Shown one piece after another: positions 1-9,412 of a DNA stretch of 64,000 nt (within the stretch, counting starts at the first letter, position 1; every line of letters starts with the position of its first letter). A program made the translations under genes and the position numbers. The stretch covers positions 19,565,274-19,629,273 of the forward strand of contig CM046350.1 in NCBI GenBank assembly GCA_025403435.1. The letters run 5' to 3'. Below the pieces are notes generated by a model that saw only the letters and a program-made list of their open reading frames with translations, made no database searches and was not told where the DNA came from. Source of the DNA: Artocarpus heterophyllus (taxonomy: Eukaryota; Streptophyta; Magnoliopsida; Rosales; Moraceae).

Positions 1-900
1 GATAGATGTATATGGAAATCTATAGGGTGTTTGGCATGGCAATTATAACTATTGGTTAGAACCGTAAGTACTATAGCATGTGAGAGCTGTATACTGTTGC
101 AACTTTTTTTCTTTTACTATAGTATGTAAGAGCTTTACATTGTTCTTAACTAAAAAGTTGGTTAGAACCAACTTTGTTAAAGAGGCTACTAGTCTACTAG
201 AAGAAATATAATAAAGAGGAGCTGCTCAAGAAGGATAATAACAATCTGCACTGGAAAGAGAAAACGGAGGGGGAAAGGGCAAAACAAAACAAAAGGGAAA
301 ACGGGCAAGTGTATTATCTTGGTTGAAATATCAGTTTAAGTTTTGCTTGTAGTGCTTGCAAATCTAATTATGTTGTATTATTGTTGTCCTTTTTTTTTTT
401 TTGACCTTTTTTTGTTGCGAGTATTCAAATCGCTCACCTTTCATCGTTACCCTTTAATAATAAAAGAATGATTTGAGAGATGAAGATGTGCTACTTTCAT
501 ACTTTCATACGAACATGACCATAGGTTGTATTTTTTTTTTTTTTTTTGGGCGCCTTGTGAGATTTTTGCTGGACCAAACTTTCCTTTCAAAATGCATACC
601 AATCCCAGCCAATTTAGCTAAAGAGATAAATAACCAAAAGCAGAGTATGGGAGTATCGATTTGGCGATATTGAAGTTTTTTAAAAAAATGTATAAAGTAT
701 CGTGAAACCTCAAATCAGAACCTTCGCAATCTCGATGTTTTTGACCATGTGTTTTTCTATGTTCAAATGAAGTTTACAAGAGAAGATAAAAATGAGCAGA
801 ATCAGATAATGCTGTCACAAGAAATGGAACTCTAACATTGCCAAGTAGGAGCACTCGCACGTAATAATTAGGCCACTTTTGATGCCCAGGAAGTAAATTA
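1..900. repeat. Relic of CorA/zeta-COP intergenic region
   Basis: This stretch resembles the sequence downstream of the zeta-COP gene at about 8,560-9,327. Shared landmarks include a long T run followed by a GTGAGATTTTTGC-type block, the string GATAAATAACCAAAAGCAG, and the later GATAATGCT.TCACAAGAAATGGA block. The resemblance stops near 900, where transposon-like sequence begins. It is therefore an older duplicate of the same intergenic region, predating the A/B duplication. No gene was recognised in it. Confidence 0.75.
25..187. mobile_element. Small MITE-like insertion (hAT-like?)
   Basis: The block starts GGGTGTTTGGCATGGC and contains the short inverted stretch GTTGGTTAGAACCAAC near its end. 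The paralogous intergenic sequence near 8,595 runs from GGAAATCCAG into AAGAAGAATAATAACAATC without it, so that site looks empty. Its opening resembles the block at 3,043. No clean 8-bp target duplication was found, so the hAT assignment is a guess. Confidence 0.4.
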
Positions 901-2950
901 TAAATATAGTAGAAAGTGTAAAATAGGATATTTTGGATAAATCTTAGTAAATAATGCCATGTAGTTTTAAAATATAAGATATATAATATTTTATGATAAA
1001 TTGAGAACAAAAACTTTAAAATACTCACTTTTTATGTTTTATATCTCTCACATTTCTCTCTCGTGGGCATCGTTGTTAGTCGTGTAAATATAATATTTAT
1101 CGAGAAACACCGTATATTACTATTTAAATACAAAAATTCACCGGCGACTTTGACGGACTGTTGGTAGTCAAGAAATACCACATTTACTAAGAAATATCAT
1201 ATTTATCTTGTAAAAACAAAAATTCACCAACGACTTTATTAGACCTTCAATAGCCGGGAAATACAATATTTCACCTGAAATATAGTATTACCGTGTAAAT
1301 ACAAAAATTCACTCGTGACTTCGTCGAACCATCGACAGCCGAGAAATACAATATTTATTAAGAAATACCGTATTTACCGAATACAAAAATTCACGGACTA
1401 CTTTGCCGGACCACCGTGACCAACAAATACAGTATTTCATTTAAAATAAGTGAAATACTAGTACAATATTTCACTTGAAATAAGTAAAATACTATATTAT
1501 CATTAAATACAAAAATTTACAAATAACTTCGTCGAACCACCATCGACGGAGAAATACAATATTTACTAAAAAAATACCGTAAATACAAATATTCTTAATT
1601 GACTTCATTAATACCACTGGCGACTAAAAAATACAATATTTATATATAAATTTAAAATTTACCAATATATTTAATGGTCATACCAGCACTAATGGTGAAA
1701 AATATAATATTTACATATTTATATGTGTATGCAAAAATTTATCAACCCAAGTAATACAATATTTCCACGACTACATCTTATTTTCGTTCAAATACAAAAA
1801 CTTCACGCACGATGTCGCCGGACATCACAGGTGGCGGTGACATCGCCGACACATCCAAGACATATCAAAAACCTGAAATGAAACCCAAAAAAAGACAAAA
1901 TCCACAACAATTCTATTTTACCTCTGTTTTTTAGATCAAAAACTAGACAAAAAGCTCATCCAGAAAGTTTACCAAAGCTTGAAAAAAGATACGAATTTCT
2001 TCGCTTGAAAATTAGGAACAAAAATAAAATTAAAATCCTTCCAATTGCAAAATCATAATGCACAAGTACAATAGGCTCAGATTATTAGCAAAAATTAAAA
2101 AAAATACAAAATACAAATTAAGGTCTCACTTTTGCTGACAAAGGTCTTCAAGTACGAGAGCTAGTTTTTCTTCTTCTTCTTTTTGCCCTTTTTTTGAGGC
2201 TCAAAATTTAGAGTGAGAAATAACTATAGGATTACTCAATGCATGAGAAGAGACGTCAGAAAGGCAGAGGAAGAAGAAGAAGAGGCATTGGGTTTTGGCA
2301 ATCTCGGCTCATGACGTGAAGCTTTGATGGACGATATCATGCGTCGGTGCTCAAGATCGGCGACACGACAAAAATGCAGCAGAAATTGAGAAGATAAAGG
2401 AGATCACGGCTTCGGCTAAGGCGGCAGCTACGATCTAGGGTCGCAACACGAGGAAAATCAACGCAGAGCGACAACGGCGTGATGGAACACCGGTGGTCGC
2501 AAACTCCCGATCTGGCTTTGTCGGTGTCGAGGTCTGCTCTGTTCGTCACCGATTTGGTTGGTAGTCATTCCTTGCCGTTGATCTGGTCGCCTGTCCTTCC
2601 TTGCCAGTCTGATCTAGCCATCCATGCTCCCGCTGTCGTTGTTTCGACGGAATCGTGAAAATTAGAAAAAGGGGAAGAGAGAGAGGAGAGAGAGAGAGTG
2701 GAAGTTGAGTACGCAAAAGACCAAAGAGAAAAAGAGAGAGAGGAAGCTGGGAAATAAAGGAAAATAAAAAGGAGCCCAGACCTGTTCAATGTTGGGCATA
2801 TTTTTAAAATCGTACAAATTGTCTTGGGTAATGTGTCGTTATTTACCATTATATGAAAGTACCGCGATAATTTTCAATCCTTCCTGTGAAATCTGCCATT
2901 TGCTATATTTTCACGTTACAAATTAAAAAATAAAATGTAAATTTTTTTTA
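900..2950. mobile_element. Unclassified transposon-like block (MULE-like?)
   Basis: A block of about 2 kb interrupts the relic intergenic sequence. It comprises an AT-rich left end, a degenerate tandem array (1,070-1,810), a short GC-richer part with GCCGGACATCACAGG near 1,815, a purine-rich and CG-containing part (2,230-2,700), and an AT-rich right end. The outer ends show weak inverted similarity (TAAATAATGCC-like on the left; its complement near 2,830 on the right). That would suit a MULE-type element, but the terminal repeats are not convincing. ORFs here differ between the copies and look accidental. Confidence 0.4.
1070..1810. repeat. Degenerate AATACAATATTT / CAAAAATTCAC tandem array
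   Basis: About eight imperfect units alternate two motifs: (A)AATACAATATTTACTAAGAA with ACCGTATTTA, and AATACAAAAATTCAC followed by GACTTCGTCGAACC-like text. Spacing between CAAAAATTCAC motifs varies from about 60 to 150 bp. Several units contain small inverted repeats, such as AGTATTTCA facing TGAAATACT near 1,430-1,460. This looks like subterminal repeats of a DNA transposon. The same array is in copy B. Confidence 0.7.
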
Positions 2951-3042
2951 AAAAAATTTAGATATATATATTATATAATATATATATATATATATAAGTA
3001 ACATATGTAATAGGCATGCCTTAAGCTTTTTTTTTTTTTAAG

Positions 3043-3230
3043 AAGGTGTTTAGAAAGATGGTGATAACCGTTGGTTAAAACAACTTTTATTGTAACATAT
3101 AAGAATTTTATATTATCATAATTTTTCTATTATTATTATAATATATAAAAAATTTATACTATTTATAACTAAATTTATGATAAAAATTATAATAAAAACT
3201 ATAATTCTCGTCGTTCAATCAAATAGCCTA
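3043..3230. mobile_element. AT-rich MITE-like block
   Basis: It begins GGTGTTTAGAAAGATGG and ends TCAATCAAATAGCCT, whose complement (AGGCTATTTGATTGA) loosely mirrors the start. The interior is extremely AT-rich and can fold on itself. The start resembles the element at 25-187. Family assignment is uncertain. Confidence 0.35.
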
Positions 3231-3600
3231 CAAGAAAGTGCTTGTTTTAACTAGTACACATGTAAAAGAGTCAAAGAATATATGATCCATACCTCTATTG
3301 TGCTCATATTTCAACGTATCATTCCTTTACCCTTTTCTTTTTACTTTTTTCTTTCCTTATTTTTTATTTTTTCTACTTTTTTTTTCTTTTTAATGTTTAC
3401 TTTTTTTGTTTCTTTTTGCCAAATGTTCGCTTGCACTTTTTTAAGATACAATTCTTTAAGATTTTTTTTTTCCACCTTGCTCTTATTAAAGTAATGTTTT
3501 AATGTGCACGCATACTTAATTTTTTTTTGTTTCTTCTTTTCTTTTTCATTTTTTTTTTTTTATTGAGAACTCATGTACATTCAGATTCTTTTTCTTGTAA
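3231..3600. other. T-rich stretch without a gene
   Basis: Long pyrimidine runs (TTTCTTTTTACTTTTTTC type) with no splice-ready exon or protein similarity. The 70-codon ORF in it encodes only Phe/Ser/Leu-rich low-complexity sequence and is not credible. It leads directly into the copia pol remnant. Confidence 0.6.
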
Positions 3601-5486
3601 ACTGATAGAAGATGAACCAAGTTTGTCAAAACAAACATTTGAGACCATAGAGGAAGATGGTCAGAACTAAGAACAAGACAATGAGTTTAAAAAGATGAAT
3701 GAAGAGCCAAGACAAAGCAAAAGAGCAAGGCCAAAAAAGTCTTTTGGACCATTTTTTTGACTTACATGCTAGAAGTTGAACCTCAAACTTATTGAGAGTC
3801 ATTTATAAAAAGAAGCTATAAAGAGCGAGATTGATTCCATTATACATAATCATACTTAGAAGTTAGTAGATCTTCCTCTAGGAAATAAACCACTAGATTC
3901 CAAGTGGATTTTCAAATGAAAAATAAAGACAGATAGATTAGTTAAAGAAGCTGCAAGCTCAACTGAGAGTCATTTATAGAAAGAAGCTATAAAGAACGAG
4001 ATTGATTCCATTATACATAATCATACTTAGAAGTTAGTAGATCTTCCTCTAGGAAATAAACCACTAGATTCCAAGTGGATTTTCAAATGAAAAATAAAGA
4101 CAGATAGATTAGTTAACAAGGATAAGGCTAGACTTGTAATAAAAGGTTACAAACAATGAGAAGGTCTTGATTATTTCAACACTTGTTCTCCTGTGACGAG
4201 AATAACCTCTATAAGGAAGATACTAACGATTGTTGCACTGCATAATCTTGAAGTTCATTAAATGGGTGAAAAGACAACCTTTCTTAATGGAGATCTTGAA
4301 AAAGAAATCTACATGGAACAACTCGATAGTTGTATAGCTCTAGGACAAGAAAAGAAATTTTGTAAATTTAAAAAGTCCTTCCATAGACTTAAGCAAGGAT
4401 CGAAACAATGACATGAGAAATTCGACAGTGTCATGTTGTTAAGAGGATTTAAAATTAATAAGTGTGATAAGTGTGTTTATGTCAAATGTACAGAAGATGG
4501 ATATGTTATACTTTGTCTGTATATAGATGACATACTAATTGTGGGTAATAATAATAAGATGATCAAATCTACCAAAGACATGTCAAATTCAAGATTTGAC
4601 ATGAAAGACATTAGAGCAACTGATGTAAGCTTAGGGATCAAAATCACAAGTTCACGTGATGGTATCATATTAAGTTAGTCACACTTTTTAAACAAGATAT
4701 TTGACAAATTTAACAAGGACAATTCAGGCGTTGCTAAAAATCCAATTGATTTAAGTCAACATCTATCAAAAAATAGAGGAGAAAGTGTATTCAAGTGGAT
4801 TATGCTAGAATGATAGGCGGTCTAACATACTCAATGAGTTGTATAAGACCAAACATTGTCTACATTATGAGTAGTTTGAGTAGATTTATGAGTAATTTGG
4901 GAACTGACCACTAGAAAGCAATTGTTAGAGTACTTAGGTACTTAAAATATACTCATAATTATGGGCTATACTAGAGATCCTGCTATTTTAGAAGGATATT
5001 TCAGACGCAAGCTAGATATCTTATATTCAAGATTCTAAAGATATCAGTGGATATGTATTCACTTTGGGAGATGTAACAGTGTTATGGAAATCCTCTAAGA
5101 CTAGATCAACGATGGAATCTGAATTTGTAGCCTTGGATAAATGTATCGAAAAAGCTGAATGGCTGCGACATTTCTTAGAGGATATTCCCGAATGGCCAAA
5201 ATTTGTGTTTACAATCAGTATACATTGTGATAGCCAATTGGTTATTGGTAGATCACAAATTACTCTATACAATGGTAAGTCAAGATATATACGTCATCGA
5301 CATAATATCATTAGACGACTGATCTCAACTAGTGTCATAACAATTGACTATGTATGGTCAAAAGAGAATATTATGGATCCATTAACTAAAGGTTTGAATA
5401 GAGATCAAGTTGAGAAATCATCAAGGGGAATGGATCTTAAGCCCATAAAATATCAGGTTAAAGCAGTGGAAACCCAATTTAATTGA
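3600..5486 (+). pseudogene. Ty1/copia reverse transcriptase-RNase H remnant
   Basis: Degenerate pol 3' half. Recognisable pieces in order are: PLDSKWIFK (RT N-terminal), RLVIKGYKQ, FNTCSPVTRITSIR, TTFLNGDLEKEIYMEQ, LCLYIDDILIVGNN (the YxDD box of RVT_2, near 4,520), RYLKYTHNYGL, and the RNase H part with [16 protein letters not shown] (near 5,090) and [17 protein letters not shown] (near 5,350). Stops and frameshifts break it repeatedly (for example after WIFK and GYKQ), so it cannot encode a polyprotein. The order RT then RNase H at the 3' end, followed by an LTR, fits Ty1/copia. Gag, protease and integrase are absent upstream. Copy B is less damaged at the VHQMDVKTAFLNG box. Confidence 0.93.
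3793..4118 (+). repeat. 171-bp in-frame tandem duplication inside copia RT
   Basis: The segment TGAGAGTCATTTATA...AGATTAGTTAA occurs at 3,793-3,947 and again at 3,964-4,118, a period of 171 bp (57 codons). It covers the SKWIFK part of the RT domain. The same structure is present in copy B, so it predates the large duplication. Confidence 0.9.
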
Positions 5487-6048
5487 CTGGAGATCCCAAA
5501 TTCTAGGTTCATTGGAACAACTAAACTGTATAGACCAAGTCGGATCACTATGGGGTTACCCTCCAGCCCATTCCTATGATGAAAACAGTGATATTTGTTC
5601 GAGTAAGGTTAAGCAATTGCTTTTAATGATTCTTATGCTTTGAATATATTGGGAATCTAAGTGGAGTAATGCGAGTTACTCCTAGATAAGAAATCAATTA
5701 TGTGAGAGAGAAGTGGAGCCACTTCAAAGGAGAATTGTCAAGGCTCAATTCGTTAGAAACTCTCATAGAACCCGGCAACTGTTCACTACCAAAATGAACA
5801 TAATCATGAGAACTAAAACTGTGTTAGGAAGATATTTGTATGAGGTATATCATCGTTTACACAAATGACAGAATAATTTAAGGACATCACGTCTATAGAT
5901 CAATCACTGAAATAAATATACTTTCACAAGAGAAGATTCAAAGGTTAACGTCTGCCTATCCTATGCAGGTACTAACTGTAGAACTCTATCACCACATCGA
6001 GTATCTGTTTTCCCTCGTCGTCATCCAATTTTTATTCATGTGAGGGAT
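5487..6048 (+). other. Copia 3' untranslated segment and polypurine tract
   Basis: Non-coding sequence between the RNase H end and the LTR. It ends in the purine run GTGAGGGAT (6,040-6,048), positioned as the polypurine tract directly before the LTR's TGTTGG start. No ORF of note. Confidence 0.65.
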
Positions 6049-7195
6049 TGTTGGAAAAATAGTTTAATAAACCATTGTCAAGAACCATTTTGAGGCACAA
6101 ATTAAAGTAGGACCCACTTCATATACATGACCGGTCATGGTAGATTTACGTTTTTTATTGTAAGGAGATCAAAATCATATATTTACATGCTCAAAATGGT
6201 TAACGGATGAATGAGAAATTGTAATTAAAGTATGACTATTGGAATGGATTTTTGTTGGAAAGAATGATGAAACTTAAAGTCCCACATTACTTAGGCATAA
6301 TGCCTAAGTAGAGTTTAAATGAGTTTATGCTTGAGCAAATGGATAAGAAGTTGTACCTAAGAGGCTCTCTCACATAATTGGGACAAACCTAGAGACATCA
6401 CCCCCTTCGTCAGCCTCTATTTGACATCACTTCTTTCATCAGCCTCCATTCAGTTAATGGCTGAAGCATGAATCATACTCTTTCTAGGTGTTCAAGCATT
6501 GTTCTTAGAGTTCTAAGGTTCTTGATTTTTGGTGATAGAAAAAAGACACAATTCCAAGTTCACTGAGCAGTATTTATACAAATGTCGGTCCACTCAGCTT
6601 GTCCTCACGTAGGGTTAGTTTTGCAATTTTTTTTATAGAATTGGGACAAACCTAGAGACGTCACCTCCTTCGTCAGCCTTTATTTGACATCACTTCTTTC
6701 TTCAACCTCCATTTGGTTAATGGCTAAAGCATTAATCATAGATAATTTTTTTTGGTCAATAGCTGAAGCATTAGACTAAGTTTTTAATTCCAAAAATCCC
6801 TCTGTGAAGCCTATATAAGGAGGCATTCTCAATTCATTTGAACACACGCAAAATACAAGAACTCAGAGGTTCTCTGGTTTGCTCTTTCTAGGTGCTCAAG
6901 CGTTGTTCTTAGAGTTCTAAGGTTCTTGATTTCTGGTGATAGAAGAAAGACACAATTCCAAGTTCACTAAGCAGTATTTGTGGTGCCAAACTCCTGCTTG
7001 TGTGTTGTATCCTAGAAGACAGACGCTCAACATTTTCTCAAGCACCCTTGGAGAGAGCGAATCTGTTTGAAGGAAAGCGTGACCTTCACGTGCCTCGACT
7101 TCTAAATTTGCTTCCTCATTTAGTTTAAGGTTCAAGATTTTATAATAGTAATTTTTTTTTGTTTTTCTCTATCATTATATGCTATTTTGCTAACA
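6049..7195 (+). mobile_element. Copia 3' LTR
   Basis: It starts TGTTGGAAAAATAG straight after the polypurine tract and plausibly ends TGCTAACA at 7,195. It holds a TATA box (TATATAA at 6,812-6,818). An internal block beginning ATTGGGACAAACCTAGAGA and running through TTCTAGGTG.TCAAGC to AAGTTCACT.AGCAGTATTT occurs twice (about 6,371-6,590 and 6,641-6,990), so the LTR itself has expanded. No matching 5' LTR is visible upstream of the pol remnant. The 3' boundary is inferred. Confidence 0.7.
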
Positions 7196-8045
7196 AAAAA
7201 ATTAGACACAGCAAGCCGCAATCTTTCATTTTCTTGATATAAGTAAAATTCACATGACCTAGTCTACTATGCCACAATTAAATCAATAAAGTCAACAATA
7301 TAAACAGAAGAGGATGCATTTTCATTCATAATAACATTGAATACATTAAGCTTGAACAAATCATTTGAGCAATAACCTTTCCCAACAAACATTTCATTTG
7401 TAGTAAGAACAATTTTCTCTCCTTCAAAAGACACTTGAATCCCTGCTTTGCCCAGTACATAAACAGACACAAGATTATAACGGATATTAGGAACATGAAA
7501 CACACTATTCAATGAAAGGGTTTTCCCATAAGTCAATTTGAGAGCAACTTTGCCCTTTCCCATGACTGGAGCAGGTCTGGAGCCATCCATAAGTACTTTT
7601 TATTCTCCTTCACTGGTGTGTAGTCATAAAACGCACTTCTGTCGTCACGGATGTGCTTGGTGGCACTAGAATCCACCACCCAATCATTGTTCCTGTCAAC
7701 CATATTCACTTGGGGGTCCAGAACAGCAGTAATAATTTCATCTCCATCAACCAAATTGGTTGGAGGATTCTCATCTCCCTTCTTGTGTTTGTGCCGACAC
7801 TGAGCAGCATGATGCCCAGAATTCTAACATACAAAGCAGTTTCCTTTCTTTTTGAAGGATGGATTTCTGTCTTTATACTTGTTCTTATTGTTGGGCTTAA
7901 AATATCTCTTATATTTATATTTATTTTTATTTTTATACTACGTTTGCCGTGGAACTCAATTCCTTGGCTTTCTCAGTTCTGTCTCTAAGTCTCTTCTTTT
8001 CCTCAATACGGATGTGTCCAATCACCCAAATTTTCGTTTTCGTTC
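7196..8045 (-). pseudogene. Inverted copia gag-protease/pre-integrase remnant
   Basis: Read on the minus strand from 8,035 downward: HIRIEEKKRLRDRTEKAKEL (gag C-terminal), a CCHC zinc knuckle CFVC-x-NSGHHAAQC with a stop at one position (near 7,825), DWVVDSSATKHI (aspartic protease, DSGAT degraded to DSSAT, near 7,670), GKTLSLNSVFHVPNIRYNL (near 7,510), and in a shifted frame LWHSRLGHVNFTYIKKMKDC (GAG_pre-integrase, near 7,230). It abuts the LTR on one side and a CorA exon relic on the other. Its orientation is opposite to the RT remnant. Stops and frameshifts make it non-functional. Confidence 0.92.
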
Positions 8046-8560
8046 TGACAAGTAACTCTTATCCGCATGAATAGGTGAAACCACCAGTATATGAATCTTT
8101 TCAGTGTAATTCTGAATCAAGAGATACAAAAGCTATCAAGACAGGCATGTTACTTCTCCTTATTTTTTAGACAACCTTCTATCAGCCTGGAAATTGTTTG
8201 AGTAGTTGAGAAAAACGAATTTCCTTCACATTTGACTTGGCTCAGTTCCACATCGTTTTATTTATTTATTCAGTCCTTGGCGAACTTCATGGTTATTGTC
8301 TGCTTCTAAAAAAGGGAACATTCTTGCCCCCCAACTGCTGGTGCTTTCCGTGCTCATAACGCTGATCTTGTTCTCATTCAGTGAGGAGATTTTGATCAGT
8401 AAAGTGCTTTTTAGACAGCTGAGTCGCTAGCTAATGAGTGGTCTTCACTTCCAACTTCCTGTTGATATTGAGAGGCAAATGACTGAAGGGAAATTTTCTT
8501 CTTTTTTTTTTGGGAATACTATGTAGTTGGACAGACACGAAGAGACTGTAGCAGAAGAGG
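8046..8560 (+). pseudogene. CorA-like gene fragment, terminal exons lost
   Basis: Homologous to 20,886-21,120 and then 22,180-22,415 of the larger CorA-like gene. The 70-bp exon relic at 8,075-8,144 has an early in-frame TGA (after AGG) and a GT-to-GC donor change (CAG|GCATGT). The two last coding exons (membrane part) are missing, with the join near 8,310. A tail remnant (8,328-8,384) still reads PPTAGAFRAHNADLVLIQ and a stop. This is a dead fragment marking an older duplication. Confidence 0.88.
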
Positions 8561-9412
8561 ATGGTTTATATCATACGTCAACCTGATAAATGCATGGAAA
8601 TCCAGTTTACAAGAAGCAATAAGAGCGAAGAGCTGCTGAAAAGAAGAATAATAACAATCTGCATTCGAAAGAATAATGGGGGAAAAAATAAAAGAAAATA
8701 TAGCCATATTGTAGGCTTACTTTGACTAGCGTTTGTTCATATTGTGGTTACCATGCAGTAACCTGGATACTGCTTGATGTTACTTGTTACAACTGCTCAC
8801 AACATATGTATGTACGCGACATTGTGTGTGGTAAGTGTCCGTATATCTTTTCTATAGCCCCTTTGTAAAGTGTAAAAGTAAAAACATAATATGTGCCCAC
8901 AAAAACAAAAAAAAAAGGGCAACGGCATTGTCATCAAACGTAAAAACATGACCACAGCTTTTTTTTTTTTTTTTTTTTTTTTTGGTGTGTGCCCCGTGAG
9001 ATTTTTTGCAGGAACTAACCTTCCTCTTCCAATTCCTGCCAATTCAGGTAAGGAGATAAATAACCAAAAGCAGAGTATGGAAGGAAAGATTTGACGATGT
9101 TGAATATTGCAAAAACATGTTGAAAGTATCCTGAAACCTCAACTCAAAACCTCTATAATCTCGAACTTCTTGACCACGTGTTTTTCTATGTCCAAATCCA
9201 GCTTACAAAAGAAGATAAAAATGAGCAAAATCAGATAATGCTATCACAAGAAATGGAGCCCTAGCATTGCTAAGTAGTAGCAATCGCAAGTTATAACATA
9301 GACCGCTTTTAAGGCTCATGAAGTACAGACTAGTACATCAATTATGATGGAACTGGAAAATACAAAAACAGAGTTGTTCCCTCCTTGGTCCTCTCCACAC
9401 ATCTGAAGGTTC
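8561..9412. other. Intergenic region 3' of zeta-COP, copy A
   Basis: Spacer between the CorA relic and the zeta-COP stop codon. It contains a long A run (8,908), a T run of about 23 (8,961) and the 3' flank of zeta-COP. It is the template-like partner of the relic at 1-900. ORFs reading through the homopolymers are not credible. Confidence 0.6.

Noticed and set aside
473..673. 66-codon plus-strand ORF
   Set aside because: It runs through a T homopolymer in a relic intergenic region, with no family resemblance, and is not open in the same form in the paralogues.
1070..1810. CRISPR-like array
   Set aside because: Units vary in length and sequence, there are no constant spacers, and the host is a plant.
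2337..2849. Minus-strand ORFs in the CG-containing part of the transposon block, and the 111-codon plus ORF at 25,046-25,381
   Set aside because: The two duplicate copies do not keep the same frames open; composition is low-complexity and no domain is seen.
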